Positions 34,701-43,441 of a DNA stretch of 64,000 nucleotides are shown here, piece after piece (positions within the stretch are counted from its first letter, which is position 1; the number at the start of each line of letters is the position of its first letter). Source of the DNA: Bacteroides salyersiae WAL 10018 = DSM 18765 = JCM 12988 (GTDB taxonomy: Bacteria > Bacteroidota > Bacteroidia > Bacteroidales > Bacteroidaceae); the NCBI RefSeq assembly GCF_000381365.1, contig NZ_KB905466.1:2547029-2611028 (forward strand), read 5' to 3'. The notes beneath the pieces are model-generated. The model searched no databases. It saw nothing but the letters and a program-made list of their open reading frames with translations, and was not told where the DNA came from. Made by a program: the position numbers and the translations under genes.

Positions 34701-35527
34701 AACACATTTGAACGATGCCAGTTGTAATTAAAGAAGAGTGAGGTACGTATATGCTCGCCGTTTCCGAATGTTTCTTTATTATGGCTACCAATACCACCAT
34801 CAAAGGAGATACCACCGTTATCGTTTGTTCCGTCATACCAGAAGTTTTCTGCCAAATTATTTCCCTGTTCAACAAGATATTTATGAATAAATTCATGTTG
34901 AGTGCGAAGAGCGGGCAGATCAGCGCTCATGCCGTAAAACTCAGCATTATAACCTAAGCCGTCTACTCCATGATAATGAAGGAATTTAGCCAATTTTTCA
35001 TTGTCAAGAGCTACTTGTTCATGCAAAGCTTGTCCCCAAGCTCCATCATTAGCGTTAATACTTGCATTAGGAATGGAAGCAACACCAGACACCCCTACAC
35101 CATTTTTATGGGCAACATCTGCAAAACCGCCGGGAACCCAACCATGTGGTGAAGTCCAGTCCCCATAATGGGTTACATAAGACCATGTACTAAATACTTC
35201 GCCATCGAACACGCCATTAGGACGTGCATTCGGGCTACCTCCTGCAGCATTACCTACGGGAACCCAAAAAACAAGTTTTTTGTCATTTGCCTCATTTAAT
35301 GTCTCATTAATTTGAGTTGCAGCATTACGGAAACGCTCTTTTGGTTTCACACGAGAGATGTAAAAATTCTCATCTTCAAACAAAGGAGTACCTGGGGTCC
35401 ATTCAGTCACATAACCGGGCAGACCTCCACTATTAGGCCATACCATGTAGTCTTCTTTCAATTCTTGTGCATTAGCAGAAAGAGAAAGAACTGCAATTCC
35501 GGAAAGTAAAAGTAAATTTCTTTTCAT
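31766..35527 (-). CDS. GH85 endo-beta-N-acetylglucosaminidase with LamG-type domain
   Basis: 1253 residues. A signal peptide (cleavage after 'LSANAQ') is followed by a GH85 TIM barrel: 'FSTWSYVTHYGDWTSPHGWVP' and 'ADVAHKNGVGVSGV', then the catalytic 'GVDGLGYNAEFYG' with Asn194 and Glu196, the N-x-E pair of substrate-assisted GH85 enzymes. It cleaves between the two core GlcNAc residues of N-glycans. Beta-sandwich modules follow ('LGEFSITRG...'), then a LamG/concanavalin-like domain ('SFSVSTWVLFNS...NNGIIDELQIWDGAMTEADV'). The C-terminal tail ends 'NGIYLVKVIKDGKEVRTIKVLKK', like a type-A secretion/sorting domain. It is the last gene of the SusC-SusD-lipoprotein operon, so it acts at or outside the cell surface on captured glycoprotein. 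Confidence 0.85.
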   Translation of the reverse strand: MKRNLLLLSGIAVLSLSANAQELKEDYMVWPNSGGLPGYVTEWTPGTPLFEDENFYISRVKPKERFRNAATQINETLNEANDKKLVFWVPVGNAAGGSPNARPNGVFDGEVFSTWSYVTHYGDWTSPHGWVPGGFADVAHKNGVGVSGVASIPNASINANDGAWGQALHEQVALDNEKLAKFLHYHGVDGLGYNAEFYGMSADLPALRTQHEFIHKYLVEQGNNLAENFWYDGTNDNGGISFDGGIGSHNKETFGNGEHIRTSLFFNYNWHRSNVLNSLSNLQNVAPGRNPLDIYAGFNMQGGDPSTWTTLADYPMSIGLWGAHERNMLWAGRAKQGSSDIAKQTTYQNVLEMFFTNGNRNPAKSIDIYNAGSHFPDEKWFGMSAYMSARSSLSWDLSEEPFITFFNLGNGRFFNWKGKRQNNNEWYNIGVQDYLPTWRYWFASSFMGKKATDVLPNGLDAQFTWDDAYVGGSCLRIFGTTADEYLHLFKTDFALKTNDVITVRYKLVKGKSDINLILSAKGNETVILRESNLKVVTTSEVADDEVWIEKTFKVSGLLTTLSNKEIAMIGLHFMNTQDLDLYLGEFSITRGTTSTPSAPEITVAKTLGNHYKGVDAKVIFNMPNNKEAGTPVYNLDVNASMFKLYAQQEGGDPIFMGITTSWAGMYYSIPVDADKAQRIRLGVAAVSVDTNSDSDIKWSNYIDGFGDYFTINDVQIDKTTIKPEEDFEISYVDPRHNPAGWKLYNAEGEVVKEANNTVKFSVTEGIKEVGAYDLEITESDTTRRFNSYVQITSWGSGALPQIKTLTIDGETVQEGASPIKIEIGKELTLGYTGREADGAASRGVEIDEGWVGGKVAPLDIASYKSFSVSTWVLFNSLPGSTAFFSIENRASTWPVNNWGWFWSNVDSKGKLDSYTFRSATAGGSDELKYTFPETVIVPNSWNHVALVFEYNENGQFRSKFYVNGTLQKSTWIFGRTSGTTEDWCSIRFALPSDYWFGFGGGRGEGATFNNGIIDELQIWDGAMTEADVQTSKAGLDANNLPANILAYWDFDTDANDSHYFTAKGTKTEAQACAFKIVAGVNEGSGTQTPQQPLYISGTPFIAGSAYKIETLPTWTAKRAVISEATGNATAGSAKLSYAKPDDRTVTLTLANTLGSDSKEYPVFTIYDPVGIEDTNVTGELRTYTVEDILFVEFAEDGNYQVSVYTVSGMLAAQKTETLYAGQNMRITLGTNGIYLVKVIKDGKEVRTIKVLKK

Positions 35528-35601
35528 GGAATGTGTTTTTAAAGTTAAAAAATTAATTTATATAATTCACAAATTGTTTGTTAGTGATTAACATCTTATG
35601 A

Positions 35602-35640
35602 GACAAGAAGCTTGAAGCTGAAAGCTTCAAACCCCTTGTC
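35602..35640 (-). terminator. intra-operon hairpin between the BIG2 lipoprotein gene and the GH85 gene
   Basis: GACAAG (35602-35607) pairs with CTTGTC (35635-35640), enclosing TTGAAGCT/AGCTTCAA (35612-35619, 35623-35630) with a 3-nt loop. There is no U-run on the minus strand, so RNA processing or partial attenuation is more likely than full termination. Confidence 0.5.
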
Positions 35641-35646
35641 GATATT

Positions 35647-37590
35647 TTATTGAAGCCCCACTACGTTATCTGCTTTAAGCGTAAACGTTTTGTCACTGGT
35701 TACTGAAACGATAAGATCAAACGAGATCAACACATTACCATCGTTATCAGAAGCAAGAGTCACATATCCTGAGGTTACAGGTGCCTCTGCTTCATCAATA
35801 TTTACACTTGCCGGATAGCTACTGACCTGATAGGTACCGTCATAACTACCACCGGAATATGCACCAGTTAATGTAATGGTAAGTTTTTGTCCAGATATTA
35901 GAGCGACATACACTAAAAGGTCCCTTTCGTTTTCGGCAGGTATTACAATAGTATTATCATAGTCTGTATTAGAGGAAGTATACGTCTGATCCGCCGGTAA
36001 ATCAATTACCTTAACAGAAACGTCATCGGAACGAACATTGGCCACTTCTGCTATAATTGTGGCTGTTCCTGATGTTACAGCAGTAATTATACCTTTGGTA
36101 TTATCTTTGTCTACTTGTGCAGCTTTCAGTATTGATGTATCAGATGATATCCATTTTACCTCATAAGGATTCGGACCGTCTGAAGTTGTCCTTGCATCGA
36201 CTCCCCACTGAACAGATTGGCCGGCAAACAAAACACGTTGATTTCCTTTTTCCCACAACACACTTTTTATACCTTCGGTAATTGTTACCGGTACTTCAAG
36301 TTGTTTGCCATTAGATGTCAATATAAGTTTGGTTTCACCAATTTCCAAACCTTTAAGAATTATCAGATTACCATCATATTCACCAACTTCTATAATATTG
36401 GGATTTTCTGCTACAACTACCGGTTTGTGGTAAGCATAAGAGGCGATTGGTTCCACTCCCGTTGTGAACATGATAAAATCACCTACAGGCATCTTTATAG
36501 ACTCATGACTCACTGTTATTTTGTCTACAGGATAACGGTTCTTATAATCCTGAACACTGAAAGTTGCCACAAGAACAGTATCCGAAGTAATACAATGAAA
36601 TTCCGCCTCTCCTTCTTCAATACCCGCACGTACAGTTAATACGGCATCAAATCCTTGATTCTCTACAAACTCCTCATATTTTTCAGAAATGACGACTGCG
36701 CTACCGGATATTGCTTCCCAATGATATGAACTATAAGCTGCTTCAATGTCTTCAAGAGCACCGCTCTCTGTATTGATAGCAACACGTATAGTCATTTCTG
36801 AGTTTATGTCCATACTTGATTCATTTGTATAAGCAAACCATTGCGGCAAAACACTTCTATCTGGTCTGGTACCTAAATACGGCATCTCGGCAAATTTTTC
36901 ACCATAGAAAGTAGCCAGAAGTTTCGGTGCCGATACTACAGTACAACTTGCAGTTTTGGCAGAGGACCCATCACCTATGGAAACAGTTATCTTTCCTTCT
37001 CCAGCGGCGCGTGGCGCAGAATAGTGTACAGCTACCAACCCTTTATCTTTATATACAGTCATCGGAATTCTAAATGGTTCAAGTCCTTCAATTGTATACT
37101 GAGGCTCAAAATCCTCAAGGAGTTCTTTAGGAGAAACAGCAAATAATACAGAATCATGGGTGATGTTATAACTATGTTTAGAAGAAATTATAGCCCCACT
37201 TTCGTCTATAGGAGTAATACCTTCCGGAAGATTTGTTGTGACGGTAACATTAGTCAGGGCATACTTACCATTCACAAGCTCTGCCTTTAGTTTTGTCTCT
37301 TTTCCTTGTGCACCTGTTACACAGACAATCGCCGTATCGCCCAACACCTTTGCCACATCTTCGTCCAATACCGTCCAAGTAATAGGTGTTTCTATACGAT
37401 TACCACTCAAATTAGTAACTACAGCCGAGATTTTTATTGTATCGCCCACTCTCAAAGTGATATCCATAGGATTAAGGGTAATATATACCTCAGACGCACC
37501 ATCCAGCGTTTCATCTTCATTACATCCGACAAAAACACCCATACATAAGATGGCTATCAAAAAGAATATTATGTTTCTATATAGTTTCAT
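35647..37590 (-). CDS. surface lipoprotein with BIG2-like Ig domains (SusE/F position)
   Basis: 647 residues with a lipoprotein signal peptide (Cys23, 'GVFVGCNEDETLDG'); the acidic residues after Cys fit the surface-export signal of Bacteroides. Two or more BIG2-type domains are visible: 'VYITLNPMDITLRVGDTIKISAVV...ITWTVLDEDVAKVLGDT' at the N-terminus, then 'KITVSHESIKMPVGDFIMFTTGV' and 'NQRVLFAGQSVQWGVDAR...VKWISSDTSILKAA' in the second half. It follows susC and susD in the operon, the position of glycan-binding SusE/SusF-type proteins. It probably binds N-glycans or glycoproteins at the surface. No enzyme motif was found. Confidence 0.75.
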   Translation of the reverse strand: MKLYRNIIFFLIAILCMGVFVGCNEDETLDGASEVYITLNPMDITLRVGDTIKISAVVTNLSGNRIETPITWTVLDEDVAKVLGDTAIVCVTGAQGKETKLKAELVNGKYALTNVTVTTNLPEGITPIDESGAIISSKHSYNITHDSVLFAVSPKELLEDFEPQYTIEGLEPFRIPMTVYKDKGLVAVHYSAPRAAGEGKITVSIGDGSSAKTASCTVVSAPKLLATFYGEKFAEMPYLGTRPDRSVLPQWFAYTNESSMDINSEMTIRVAINTESGALEDIEAAYSSYHWEAISGSAVVISEKYEEFVENQGFDAVLTVRAGIEEGEAEFHCITSDTVLVATFSVQDYKNRYPVDKITVSHESIKMPVGDFIMFTTGVEPIASYAYHKPVVVAENPNIIEVGEYDGNLIILKGLEIGETKLILTSNGKQLEVPVTITEGIKSVLWEKGNQRVLFAGQSVQWGVDARTTSDGPNPYEVKWISSDTSILKAAQVDKDNTKGIITAVTSGTATIIAEVANVRSDDVSVKVIDLPADQTYTSSNTDYDNTIVIPAENERDLLVYVALISGQKLTITLTGAYSGGSYDGTYQVSSYPASVNIDEAEAPVTSGYVTLASDNDGNVLISFDLIVSVTSDKTFTLKADNVVGLQ

Positions 37591-37602
37591 CTTAAAAAAT
37601 TA

Positions 37603-39363
37603 TTAAAAGTTTACCGGAATTACCAAATTATATTTATTATCTGGACTTTTTTCACCACGCTGTTCGGTAGGTACATCCCAAAATACTCGCGTACTACCCT
37701 GATTGGGTGCTCCAAGAGCCTCTTCAAGTGAAGCTATCTCAAGCGTATTATTGGTTGTTTTTACCAAAGGTATTCGGCGAAGCTGAAGTTCCAAATCAAC
37801 ATCTTCCATGTCACCGTTAAGATAAACAGGGAATAAACGCGGATACCCTGTACGACGGAATGTAGTCCATGCTTCCCCGCTCATCGGGAAATTAGCGATG
37901 TACTTTTGAGTGATAATTTTTTCCAGTTTCAACTCATCAGTATCTGCTTCATTCCACTTCACATCCACTTTTACACGACCTTTGATGTTATGAATTCCGT
38001 TAAACGGATCTGTATAGTCTACATCTTTTACCTCTGTCCGGTTGATATATTCGTCAATTATACTTTGATCAGTAATCCCATTTTCCTCAAAAGCCAAACG
38101 AATGCCGGATTCATAAAAGTCTTTGGCAGTTCCGCCCATCGACCAACCTCTAAGAGCACCTTCAGCACGGAGGAATAAGCACTCGACACGTTTTAAGAAA
38201 GGCTGATGCATGAATTTATATTTATCGGTTAATACCGCAAAAGGACCATACCCACTTTTTCTATCTGAAGTATTTATCTTCCTCATATCAATACCAGCAC
38301 GCATACCGTATACATCAATCGGGGCCACAATACCAGAATTTTTATCTTTAATAGGACTGGGGTTTGAATCAAACCATTCTGTCAGCAATGGATTCTCAAA
38401 ATGCTTAAGGATGTTTTCCAATGATGCATTCAAGCGGAGATCATTCCAAGTATTACAAATTTTCCACAAACAGCACACAGTCTCACCGGCTGGGTAGTAA
38501 GCTATATCTTTATCGTCATGTTCGGTAAGCACACCTATCTCATCAGCCACAGCTTCTTCGGCTTTTTGTTGAGCCTTGCCTGCGTCATATTTCACTATAT
38601 TCATTGCCATACGAAGTTTGATGCTATTAGCAAACTTCACCCAACGCCGCCAATCGCCATAAGAAATGTTCTTACCATTGCTATCCTCTATTTTCTCTAA
38701 TTCTGTTTGCGAAGGCTTCCGCTCTTTTAGGATAACAATAGCTTCATCCAAATCATTAAAAATCTTGTCATAAATATCAGCCCCTTTCTCATAAGCCAAC
38801 GGCGGAATGCGTTTTACATTACGCCAATCTGTGAAAGGAGCAGCACCATAGAAGTCAACAATTTCATGACCGGCATATGCTTGGATAATCAGAGCTACAG
38901 CACGCCATTCGGGCTTTCCAAGCTCTGTAGCATGTAAAATAGCATTCACCGATTGTGTGAAAATTTGATTGCTATTTGCACCACCCAAATAGTCATTAGG
39001 ATACGTATATAAAGTAGGTAACGGCCCTCCAAATGTAAAAGTACCTTTTGAAGTAGTCCAATACCCGGAATAGTTATCAATATTATTAGCACGACCATAT
39101 TGATAGTCATGAGGTTCCCAATTACCACCCGGTTCATGCGAATAATTAATCATAAAAGGGATAGCACCACGAAGTTCTTTTTCAAGAACCGTAATGTCAG
39201 TAGCTCCTGCACCTTCCTCATTGGTATTATCCATCTCTTCCTGTCTGCCTATCATCCATGGGTATTCTTCCGGAAACTGATCACCGCAACTGATAAATAT
39301 ACCCGTTGACAATAAAGACCCGGCAATGAGAGCAATCGAACATATTATTTTCTTCATTTTCAT
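37603..39363 (-). CDS. SusD/RagB-like outer-membrane glycan-binding lipoprotein
   Basis: 586 residues with a lipoprotein signal peptide (Cys26, 'IFISCGDQFPEEYPWM', acidic surface signal). It has TPR-like helices typical of SusD folds: 'AVNAILHATELGKPEWRAVALIIQAYAGHEIVDFYGAAPFTDWR' and 'YEKGADIYDKIFNDLDEAIVIL', then 'WRRWVKFANSIKLRMAMNIVKYD' and the late 'ITQKYIANFPMSGEAWTTFRRTGYPRL'. The pattern resembles the SusD-like-2 subgroup. It forms the lid on the neighbouring SusC channel and binds glycan. It lies between SusC and the BIG2 lipoprotein gene with short spacers (12 and 26 bases). Confidence 0.9.
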   Translation of the reverse strand: MKMKKIICSIALIAGSLLSTGIFISCGDQFPEEYPWMIGRQEEMDNTNEEGAGATDITVLEKELRGAIPFMINYSHEPGGNWEPHDYQYGRANNIDNYSGYWTTSKGTFTFGGPLPTLYTYPNDYLGGANSNQIFTQSVNAILHATELGKPEWRAVALIIQAYAGHEIVDFYGAAPFTDWRNVKRIPPLAYEKGADIYDKIFNDLDEAIVILKERKPSQTELEKIEDSNGKNISYGDWRRWVKFANSIKLRMAMNIVKYDAGKAQQKAEEAVADEIGVLTEHDDKDIAYYPAGETVCCLWKICNTWNDLRLNASLENILKHFENPLLTEWFDSNPSPIKDKNSGIVAPIDVYGMRAGIDMRKINTSDRKSGYGPFAVLTDKYKFMHQPFLKRVECLFLRAEGALRGWSMGGTAKDFYESGIRLAFEENGITDQSIIDEYINRTEVKDVDYTDPFNGIHNIKGRVKVDVKWNEADTDELKLEKIITQKYIANFPMSGEAWTTFRRTGYPRLFPVYLNGDMEDVDLELQLRRIPLVKTTNNTLEIASLEEALGAPNQGSTRVFWDVPTEQRGEKSPDNKYNLVIPVNF

Positions 39364-39389
39364 AATTTATTAAGGAGATATGCTTTATT

Positions 39390-42300
39390 TTAAAAGTTAA
39401 ATTTTAGAGTCAATGCATAACTACGTGTAGTAGGCAATGAATAGCAGTCGATGCCGGAAAAACCGTTAGCAGCCGATACAGAAATATCCGGATCTACCGG
39501 TGAATCTTTATAGATAAAGAATGCATTCTTTACAGAAAACTGTGCTGTCAATCCTCGATTCTTACCAAATAAGTTGTTGAAATTATAACTCAAGGAAATA
39601 TCACGTACACGGAAATTGGTAGCGTTATAAACATAATCCTCCATCGGGGAAGCACCAATGGTCATGTAATAATTCTCAACGGAGACTTTGTTTCCGGAAC
39701 CATCAGGAAGCTCTTTAAGAATATATTCTTTACCGTTTTGTGTAACGCGTTCACCATTTAAACGTTCTTGAGCCGAACGTTCTGAAAGGCCAAACAAATC
39801 AAGATCTGGTTCTGTTAAAGACATTACCTTACCACCTACACGTCCATCAATAAGAAAATATAAAGTAAGATTCTTCCAAGAAAGGGTGTTATTCCATCCG
39901 AGAGTGACAGGAGAAGCCGTATTGCCTACATAAGTTTTATACTCACCGGATTCCATTTGAGGCACAGCAGTTTCATAATCGTCAGCTCCACTGATTTTTA
40001 TGTGTCCATTTTCATCACGGACAAAGGAATTAACATAAATATCTCCATAGCGACCTCCTTCGATATATTTAACTTTAAACGCATTGGTTCCCATTTCTAC
40101 AATGTAAGGTGTCCCGCTTTCTGTTTTATAAGTTTCTAAGATTCGATTGTCGTTCCAAGCAATATTAAATCCCGTTTGCCAACGCCAATCACGACCAATA
40201 TTCCAGCGATATGCCGCAGAAAACTCAAGGCCATAATTACGGATCTTACCTGTATTTACAGGCTTAGATTCCCCATTGGCTGTAGTGACATTAAGGAACT
40301 GATTACGAAGAACAGAATTATAATATGTAAGATCGAAATTAAATTTATTATCGAACATCCATACATCAACACCTGTTTCAAATGAAGTTGTAGTCTCCGG
40401 TTTCGGATCATCAAATAATGGTGGACGAGTATTTACAGTACCATTACTGAAATCATAACTTTGCCGAGCAAAAAGAGTATTAGGAATCGGATTACCTACC
40501 ACAGACCAACTGCCACGCCACTTCAATTGATTGAGCCAATCTAATTTCGGTAAAAACTTATCAATAAGTATATTGATACCAGCTGAATAGTAATCAAAAG
40601 AACTGTATCCACTCCCTTGAGTAAATTGTTGAAATGATTGTGACCAATCTACGCGATAACTACCGTCAAGGTATACCCTATCGAACAACCCGATAGAAGC
40701 TGTTGCGAAAAGAGCAGTACTCCAGTCGGAATAGTTCCAACTATCATAGGCAGATGTTGCACTACCATTGGGATTAGTGGGACGACTTTTCTTGCTGTTT
40801 TGAGGAACGAATGCATTAGGTAAACCACAAGTATCAATATTGGTAGTAATGGATGTATTGCGACTATAGTGTCGAGTAAAACTGGTACCCACTGCCGCAT
40901 TGATATCAATTTTATCATCAAAGCGGTCATTGTAAGAAACCATATGGTCGTTATAAATGTCACTTGTACGTGAGTCACTGGAATAATACTTGCCACCTAC
41001 ATAATCAAAACCTGTACGATTCATTCCGGCATATTCTTCATTTAGATTATTTTGAAGTACATAGTCGATACTGAGACGTGTTTGATATTTGATGTTTTTC
41101 CAGATTTTGGCCTCCAAAGTGATGTTACCCATCAAGCGATCGCGTTTCAACACATCGTTATACATATTAGCCACCCAATATGGATTATTTAGATATTGGT
41201 CGTACCAATACCACGTTTGTACTGGCTGTCCGACTAATTTGGGATTTCCTTTTGTCGGATTACTAACAATATCGTCTGCCATCGTACCGGCATGTTGATA
41301 ATTATGTTTAAAATAGCGCATGTCAATATCTGCCGGAGTACGATATAGTGGATAAAGAGTGCTCAAAGCCTTTCCAACTACTGGAGCATTGTTTGTTTTT
41401 TGATGTATCCAATTAAGACTTGTACTGATATTAACGCGTTTGTCAAACAAAGAGAATATTTCCTTGAACATCACATTATTACGTCGGAAATCGTTATTGG
41501 GAATCTGTCCGGTTTGATATGTGTTATTGTAAGAGAAATACGTACGGGAATTTTCTGTACCGCCGCTAAGTGTTATACCGTTATTAAGTGTAACACCTAA
41601 ATTAAAAAAATCTTTTACTGCATTACGAGCAGAACTCATCAGATAAGGTGCAGATGCCAGCTCATCTGCCGAACGTGTACCGATCTCAGGTCCCCATGCC
41701 GACCATTGATTATTGTCGCTAAGACCAAAAGTTTGCTGGGTTTGAGGATACATTGCCATTGTTTCAACAGAAGTACTGCTGGAAATATCCACTTTAACAG
41801 TGCCAGAAACACCCGATTTCGTTGTAATAACAATTACACCATTATTGGCAGCACTACCATAAAGCGCAGCAGCATTCGGCCCTTTAAGAATGGTCATGTT
41901 TTCAATATCTTCAGGGTTAATAGTAGATAGAAGGTCATCTCCACTACGTCCACCACCATAAGCGATACCGTCGGTTACTTGACTTCCCATACCGTCTTGC
42001 ATAGGTACACCGTCAATTACAATTAACGGTTGATTGGTTCCGAGAATAGAGGTGGAACCGCGAAGCACTATTTTAGAAGCTCCACCGCCCGCACCGGTAT
42101 TGTTAGGAGTAATGGTAAGACCTGCACTCTTGCCTTGAAGTGAATTAATAAAATTTGTTTCTTTAATACGAGTTACTTCATCGTTTTTGATAGTTTGTGC
42201 AGCATAAGTTAGAGTTTTGGCTTCACGGGTAATACCCATAGCTGTAACAACCACTTCGTTCAGAACTTGGGCATCTTCTTTTAGAATAATATTAAAAGAA

Positions 42301-42860
42301 GTGGCACCAGATATTGATAATGTTGCTTTTTGATAACCAATATAACTGAATTCGAGTATGGCATTGTCATTGGGAATTTCGATAGAGTAATTTCCATCGA
42401 TATCAGTAATGGTTCCTGTGGTAGTTCCTTTTACCAATACACTTACACCAATCAGAGGTTCTCCAAATTCATCAGAGATCAAACCTTTAATGATACGTTT
42501 GTTTGATTGGGTTGTTTCATTTACCACATCAACATCTTTAGAGGAATAGAGTACCAGATAGTTGTCCTTTATAGTAAATTTTGCATTTGTGTTTTTCAGC
42601 AAGTTTTTCATGACAGAAGATAATTTCTGATAATCTACTTTCACTGATACAATTTGGTCGGGATTTACATCTTTTGTATTGTAAACAATACGCAATGAAG
42701 TTTGACGACCAATCTCATTTAAAACTTTACTTAAAGGAACATTGGAAAAATCCAAACTTATGGCTACATCATTTTGCGCTGTAGCATGCATAGAGAGTGG
42801 AACAAAAAGAAATAGGGAAAACAACAAGAGTTCGATCTTGTACTTTAGATTTTTTTTCAT
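39390..42860 (-). CDS. SusC-like TonB-dependent transporter with N-terminal STN domain
   Basis: 1156 residues. After the signal peptide is an STN domain (about residues 30-110: 'ISLDFSNVPLSKVLNEIGRQTSLRIVYNTKDVNPDQ'). A carboxypeptidase-D-like repeat follows ('IKGLISDEFGEPLIGVSVLVKGTTTGTITDIDGNYSIEIP'), then the plug ('LNEVVVTAMGITREAKTLTYAAQTI', 'VLRGSTSILGTNQPLIVIDGVPMQ') and the 22-strand barrel ending 'RSYALTLKFNF'. It imports oligosaccharides with SusD. An STN domain in this family normally signals to a FecR-type anti-sigma factor, yet neither an anti-sigma nor an ECF sigma gene is next to it. Confidence 0.93.
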   Translation of the reverse strand: MKKNLKYKIELLLFSLFLFVPLSMHATAQNDVAISLDFSNVPLSKVLNEIGRQTSLRIVYNTKDVNPDQIVSVKVDYQKLSSVMKNLLKNTNAKFTIKDNYLVLYSSKDVDVVNETTQSNKRIIKGLISDEFGEPLIGVSVLVKGTTTGTITDIDGNYSIEIPNDNAILEFSYIGYQKATLSISGATSFNIILKEDAQVLNEVVVTAMGITREAKTLTYAAQTIKNDEVTRIKETNFINSLQGKSAGLTITPNNTGAGGGASKIVLRGSTSILGTNQPLIVIDGVPMQDGMGSQVTDGIAYGGGRSGDDLLSTINPEDIENMTILKGPNAAALYGSAANNGVIVITTKSGVSGTVKVDISSSTSVETMAMYPQTQQTFGLSDNNQWSAWGPEIGTRSADELASAPYLMSSARNAVKDFFNLGVTLNNGITLSGGTENSRTYFSYNNTYQTGQIPNNDFRRNNVMFKEIFSLFDKRVNISTSLNWIHQKTNNAPVVGKALSTLYPLYRTPADIDMRYFKHNYQHAGTMADDIVSNPTKGNPKLVGQPVQTWYWYDQYLNNPYWVANMYNDVLKRDRLMGNITLEAKIWKNIKYQTRLSIDYVLQNNLNEEYAGMNRTGFDYVGGKYYSSDSRTSDIYNDHMVSYNDRFDDKIDINAAVGTSFTRHYSRNTSITTNIDTCGLPNAFVPQNSKKSRPTNPNGSATSAYDSWNYSDWSTALFATASIGLFDRVYLDGSYRVDWSQSFQQFTQGSGYSSFDYYSAGINILIDKFLPKLDWLNQLKWRGSWSVVGNPIPNTLFARQSYDFSNGTVNTRPPLFDDPKPETTTSFETGVDVWMFDNKFNFDLTYYNSVLRNQFLNVTTANGESKPVNTGKIRNYGLEFSAAYRWNIGRDWRWQTGFNIAWNDNRILETYKTESGTPYIVEMGTNAFKVKYIEGGRYGDIYVNSFVRDENGHIKISGADDYETAVPQMESGEYKTYVGNTASPVTLGWNNTLSWKNLTLYFLIDGRVGGKVMSLTEPDLDLFGLSERSAQERLNGERVTQNGKEYILKELPDGSGNKVSVENYYMTIGASPMEDYVYNATNFRVRDISLSYNFNNLFGKNRGLTAQFSVKNAFFIYKDSPVDPDISVSAANGFSGIDCYSLPTTRSYALTLKFNF

Positions 42861-43172
42861 TTAGCATTTTTTTTATGTTAACAAAATACTGGTTACTTTA
42901 GCTGTAAATGTGCACTTTGCATCAAATACAAATTCTTTTCCATTAGCTTTTTTTGTTCATGTTCTTCATTAATTCTATATAAAACAACATATATTAATTT
43001 TAATTCTTATTTTAAGGCTATCTATTAATATTACAATTCAAGCGTAAGTCTTACTAAATAAAAAAAGTATTTTATTGTGTTTTTTTTATTTAAGCTTAAT
43101 AATTCATGGATAATAGACCTTAATTAAATAAGAGGATAAGTTTCTATATTACATGAAGCTTATTTCATACCT
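42861..43172. other. upstream region of the first SusC operon, AT-rich
   Basis: It should contain the operon promoter. TATTTTG strings occur on the minus strand near 42880 and 42930, but none has a full TAnnTTTG plus -33 pair. No ORF is present. Confidence 0.4.
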
Positions 43173-43236
43173 ACAAAACATCCGGATGTTTTGTACTACA
43201 ACATCCCCATGTTTTCATGCAAAACATGGGGATGTT
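43173..43236. promoter_or_regulatory. two adjacent perfect palindromes with shared ACATCC half-sites
   Basis: First palindrome: 22 bp at 43173-43194 (ACAAAACATCC and its complement, no spacer). Second: a 16-bp stem, 43200-43215 / 43221-43236, with a 5-nt loop. The half-site ACATCC/GGATGT occurs four times in alternating orientation. It lies about 310-375 bases upstream of susC and about 200 bases downstream of the preceding GH92 gene. It could be an operator cluster or a strong RNA hairpin. Confidence 0.55.
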
Positions 43237-43332
43237 CTTGGGGTAAAACTATATACTTTGATTTAGCTTAAATATATATGGTATAAATAGAGTAGTATTG
43301 TCTCTCTTTGGTGGCTATATTACCTTACAGTA

Positions 43333-43370
43333 AAGCCCTCTATAAACGATTGTACGATTATAGAAGGCTT
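43333..43370 (-). terminator. terminator after the second PUL operon
   Basis: AAGCC (43333-43337) and TCTATAA (43339-43345) pair with TTATAGA (43358-43364) and GGCTT (43366-43370). It sits about 70 bases past the GH92 stop; the U-run is short. Confidence 0.55.
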
Positions 43371-43441
43371 ATAATCTTGATATATTCTATTGCTAACAAG
43401 AATTTACACTGTAAGCAATATATAGTTACTTATTTTTTGTT

